Below, in pieces: positions 48,253 through 48,504 of a stretch of DNA of 48,504 nucleotides. The notes under the pieces were generated by a model. It was not told where the DNA came from. It searched no databases and saw only the letters and a program-made list of their open reading frames with translations. The stretch is from Cypionkella sp. (GTDB lineage: Bacteria; Pseudomonadota; Alphaproteobacteria; Rhodobacterales; Rhodobacteraceae), in contig NZ_JAUSBA010000074.1 in NCBI RefSeq assembly GCF_030652235.1, positions 1 to 48,504 on the forward strand, in the 5' to 3' direction. A program made the position numbers and the translations under genes. Position 1 is the stretch's first letter, and the number at the start of each line of letters is the position of its first letter.

Positions 48253-48504
48253 ATGGCGCGCTATGAATTCGGCTGCAAGGTCAGCGCCGACACCTGCTGG
48301 ATGAGGGCTTCGTGGTCGGCATGCGCAGCTTTCCGGGCAACCCCTACGATGGCCACACCCTGCGGCAAGCCCTGGAACAGGTGGAAATCCTGACCGACCA
48401 GCGCCCCGATCTGGCCGTCGTCGACCGCGGCTATCGCGGCCATGCCGAGACCAGGACCCGCGTTCTGATCAGCGGCACAAGGCGCGGCCTGACACCGAAG
48501 CTGA
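48253..48504 (+). pseudogene. IS5-family transposase remnant, runs off the window edge
   Basis: One frame from 48253 gives MARYEFGCKVS. After a frameshift between about 48285 and 48297, the next frame gives LLDEGFVVGMRSFPGNPYDG, HTLRQALEQVEIL, DLAVVDRGYRGH and VLISGTRRGLTPKL to the end. These are the central blocks of IS5-type DDE transposases, with the second catalytic Asp in VVDRGYRGH. The N-terminal half is absent and the frame is broken, so it is inactive. The 3' end lies outside the window. Confidence 0.85.

Overview
The window looks like chromosomal DNA from an alphaproteobacterium of the family Rhodobacteraceae (order Rhodobacterales). The evidence is high GC with strong third-position bias, an atpHAGDC operon without the Fo genes, homospermidine synthase, an aa3 oxidase subunit I gene standing alone, a gatB/yqeY-like gene divergent from carA, a TTAA-N7-TTAA (CtrA-type) site and a TTGAC-N4-ATCAA (FNR-type) site. 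The genus cannot be fixed from the sequence alone. Almost all of the window is core genome. Accessory material is limited to the two ends (insertion-sequence remnants) and a decayed stretch beside a tRNA-Leu gene.

Layout. 1-0.13 kb: tail of an IS630-type transposase. 0.2-5.6 kb (minus): H-type lectin domain protein and atpHAGDC with a terminator. 6.0-11.2 kb: methyltransferase, gloB, clpA and a translationally coupled M23 peptidase. 11.3-14.7 kb (minus): a MotA/MotB-like energised membrane pair and a ChaC-type cyclotransferase. 14.9-20.9 kb: DUF2125 protein, then hisC-tyrC-extensin-like, homospermidine synthase, a UPF0114 membrane protein and rpsD. 21.8-25.2 kb: Hint-domain protein, LpxR-like outer-membrane protein and a class II histone-deacetylase-like amidohydrolase. 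25.4-31.7 kb (plus): a tight run of SPOR lipoprotein, DD-carboxypeptidase, tmk, holB, TatD, MBL hydrolase and AEC transporter. 31.7-37.3 kb (minus): a polyamine-type ABC transporter with agmatinase-like speB. 37.6-38.4 kb: relic of an RTX/Hint protein next to tRNA-Leu(GAG). 38.5-47.6 kb: lipB, ctaD, small proteins, gatB/yqeY-like gene, carA, an unusual membrane glycosyltransferase, a GntR regulator and a HAD nucleotidase. 47.65-48.5 kb: a patchwork of IS630, IS3 and IS5 fragments.

How the genes fit together. A polyamine theme recurs: uptake genes plus a ureohydrolase (putrescine supply), homospermidine synthase (putrescine use), and an HDAC-family enzyme that could act on acetylpolyamines. 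A cell-envelope theme also recurs: M23 peptidase, DD-carboxypeptidase, SPOR lipoprotein, extensin-like protein, LpxR-like protein and the peptidoglycan-anchored MotAB-like pair.

The most interesting signals are (1) a putative processive GT2 synthase fused to an N-terminal MshEN-like domain and preceded by an exact CtrA-type site; (2) the two-gene MotA/MotB-like complex with long coiled coils on both subunits, resembling the ZorAB core but without Zorya effectors; (3) an intact Hint protein with a perfect 16-bp palindromic operator candidate, and a decayed Hint/RTX gene 15 kb away; (4) an FNR-type site 104 bp upstream of ctaD. I found no CRISPR array, prophage or complete known defence system.
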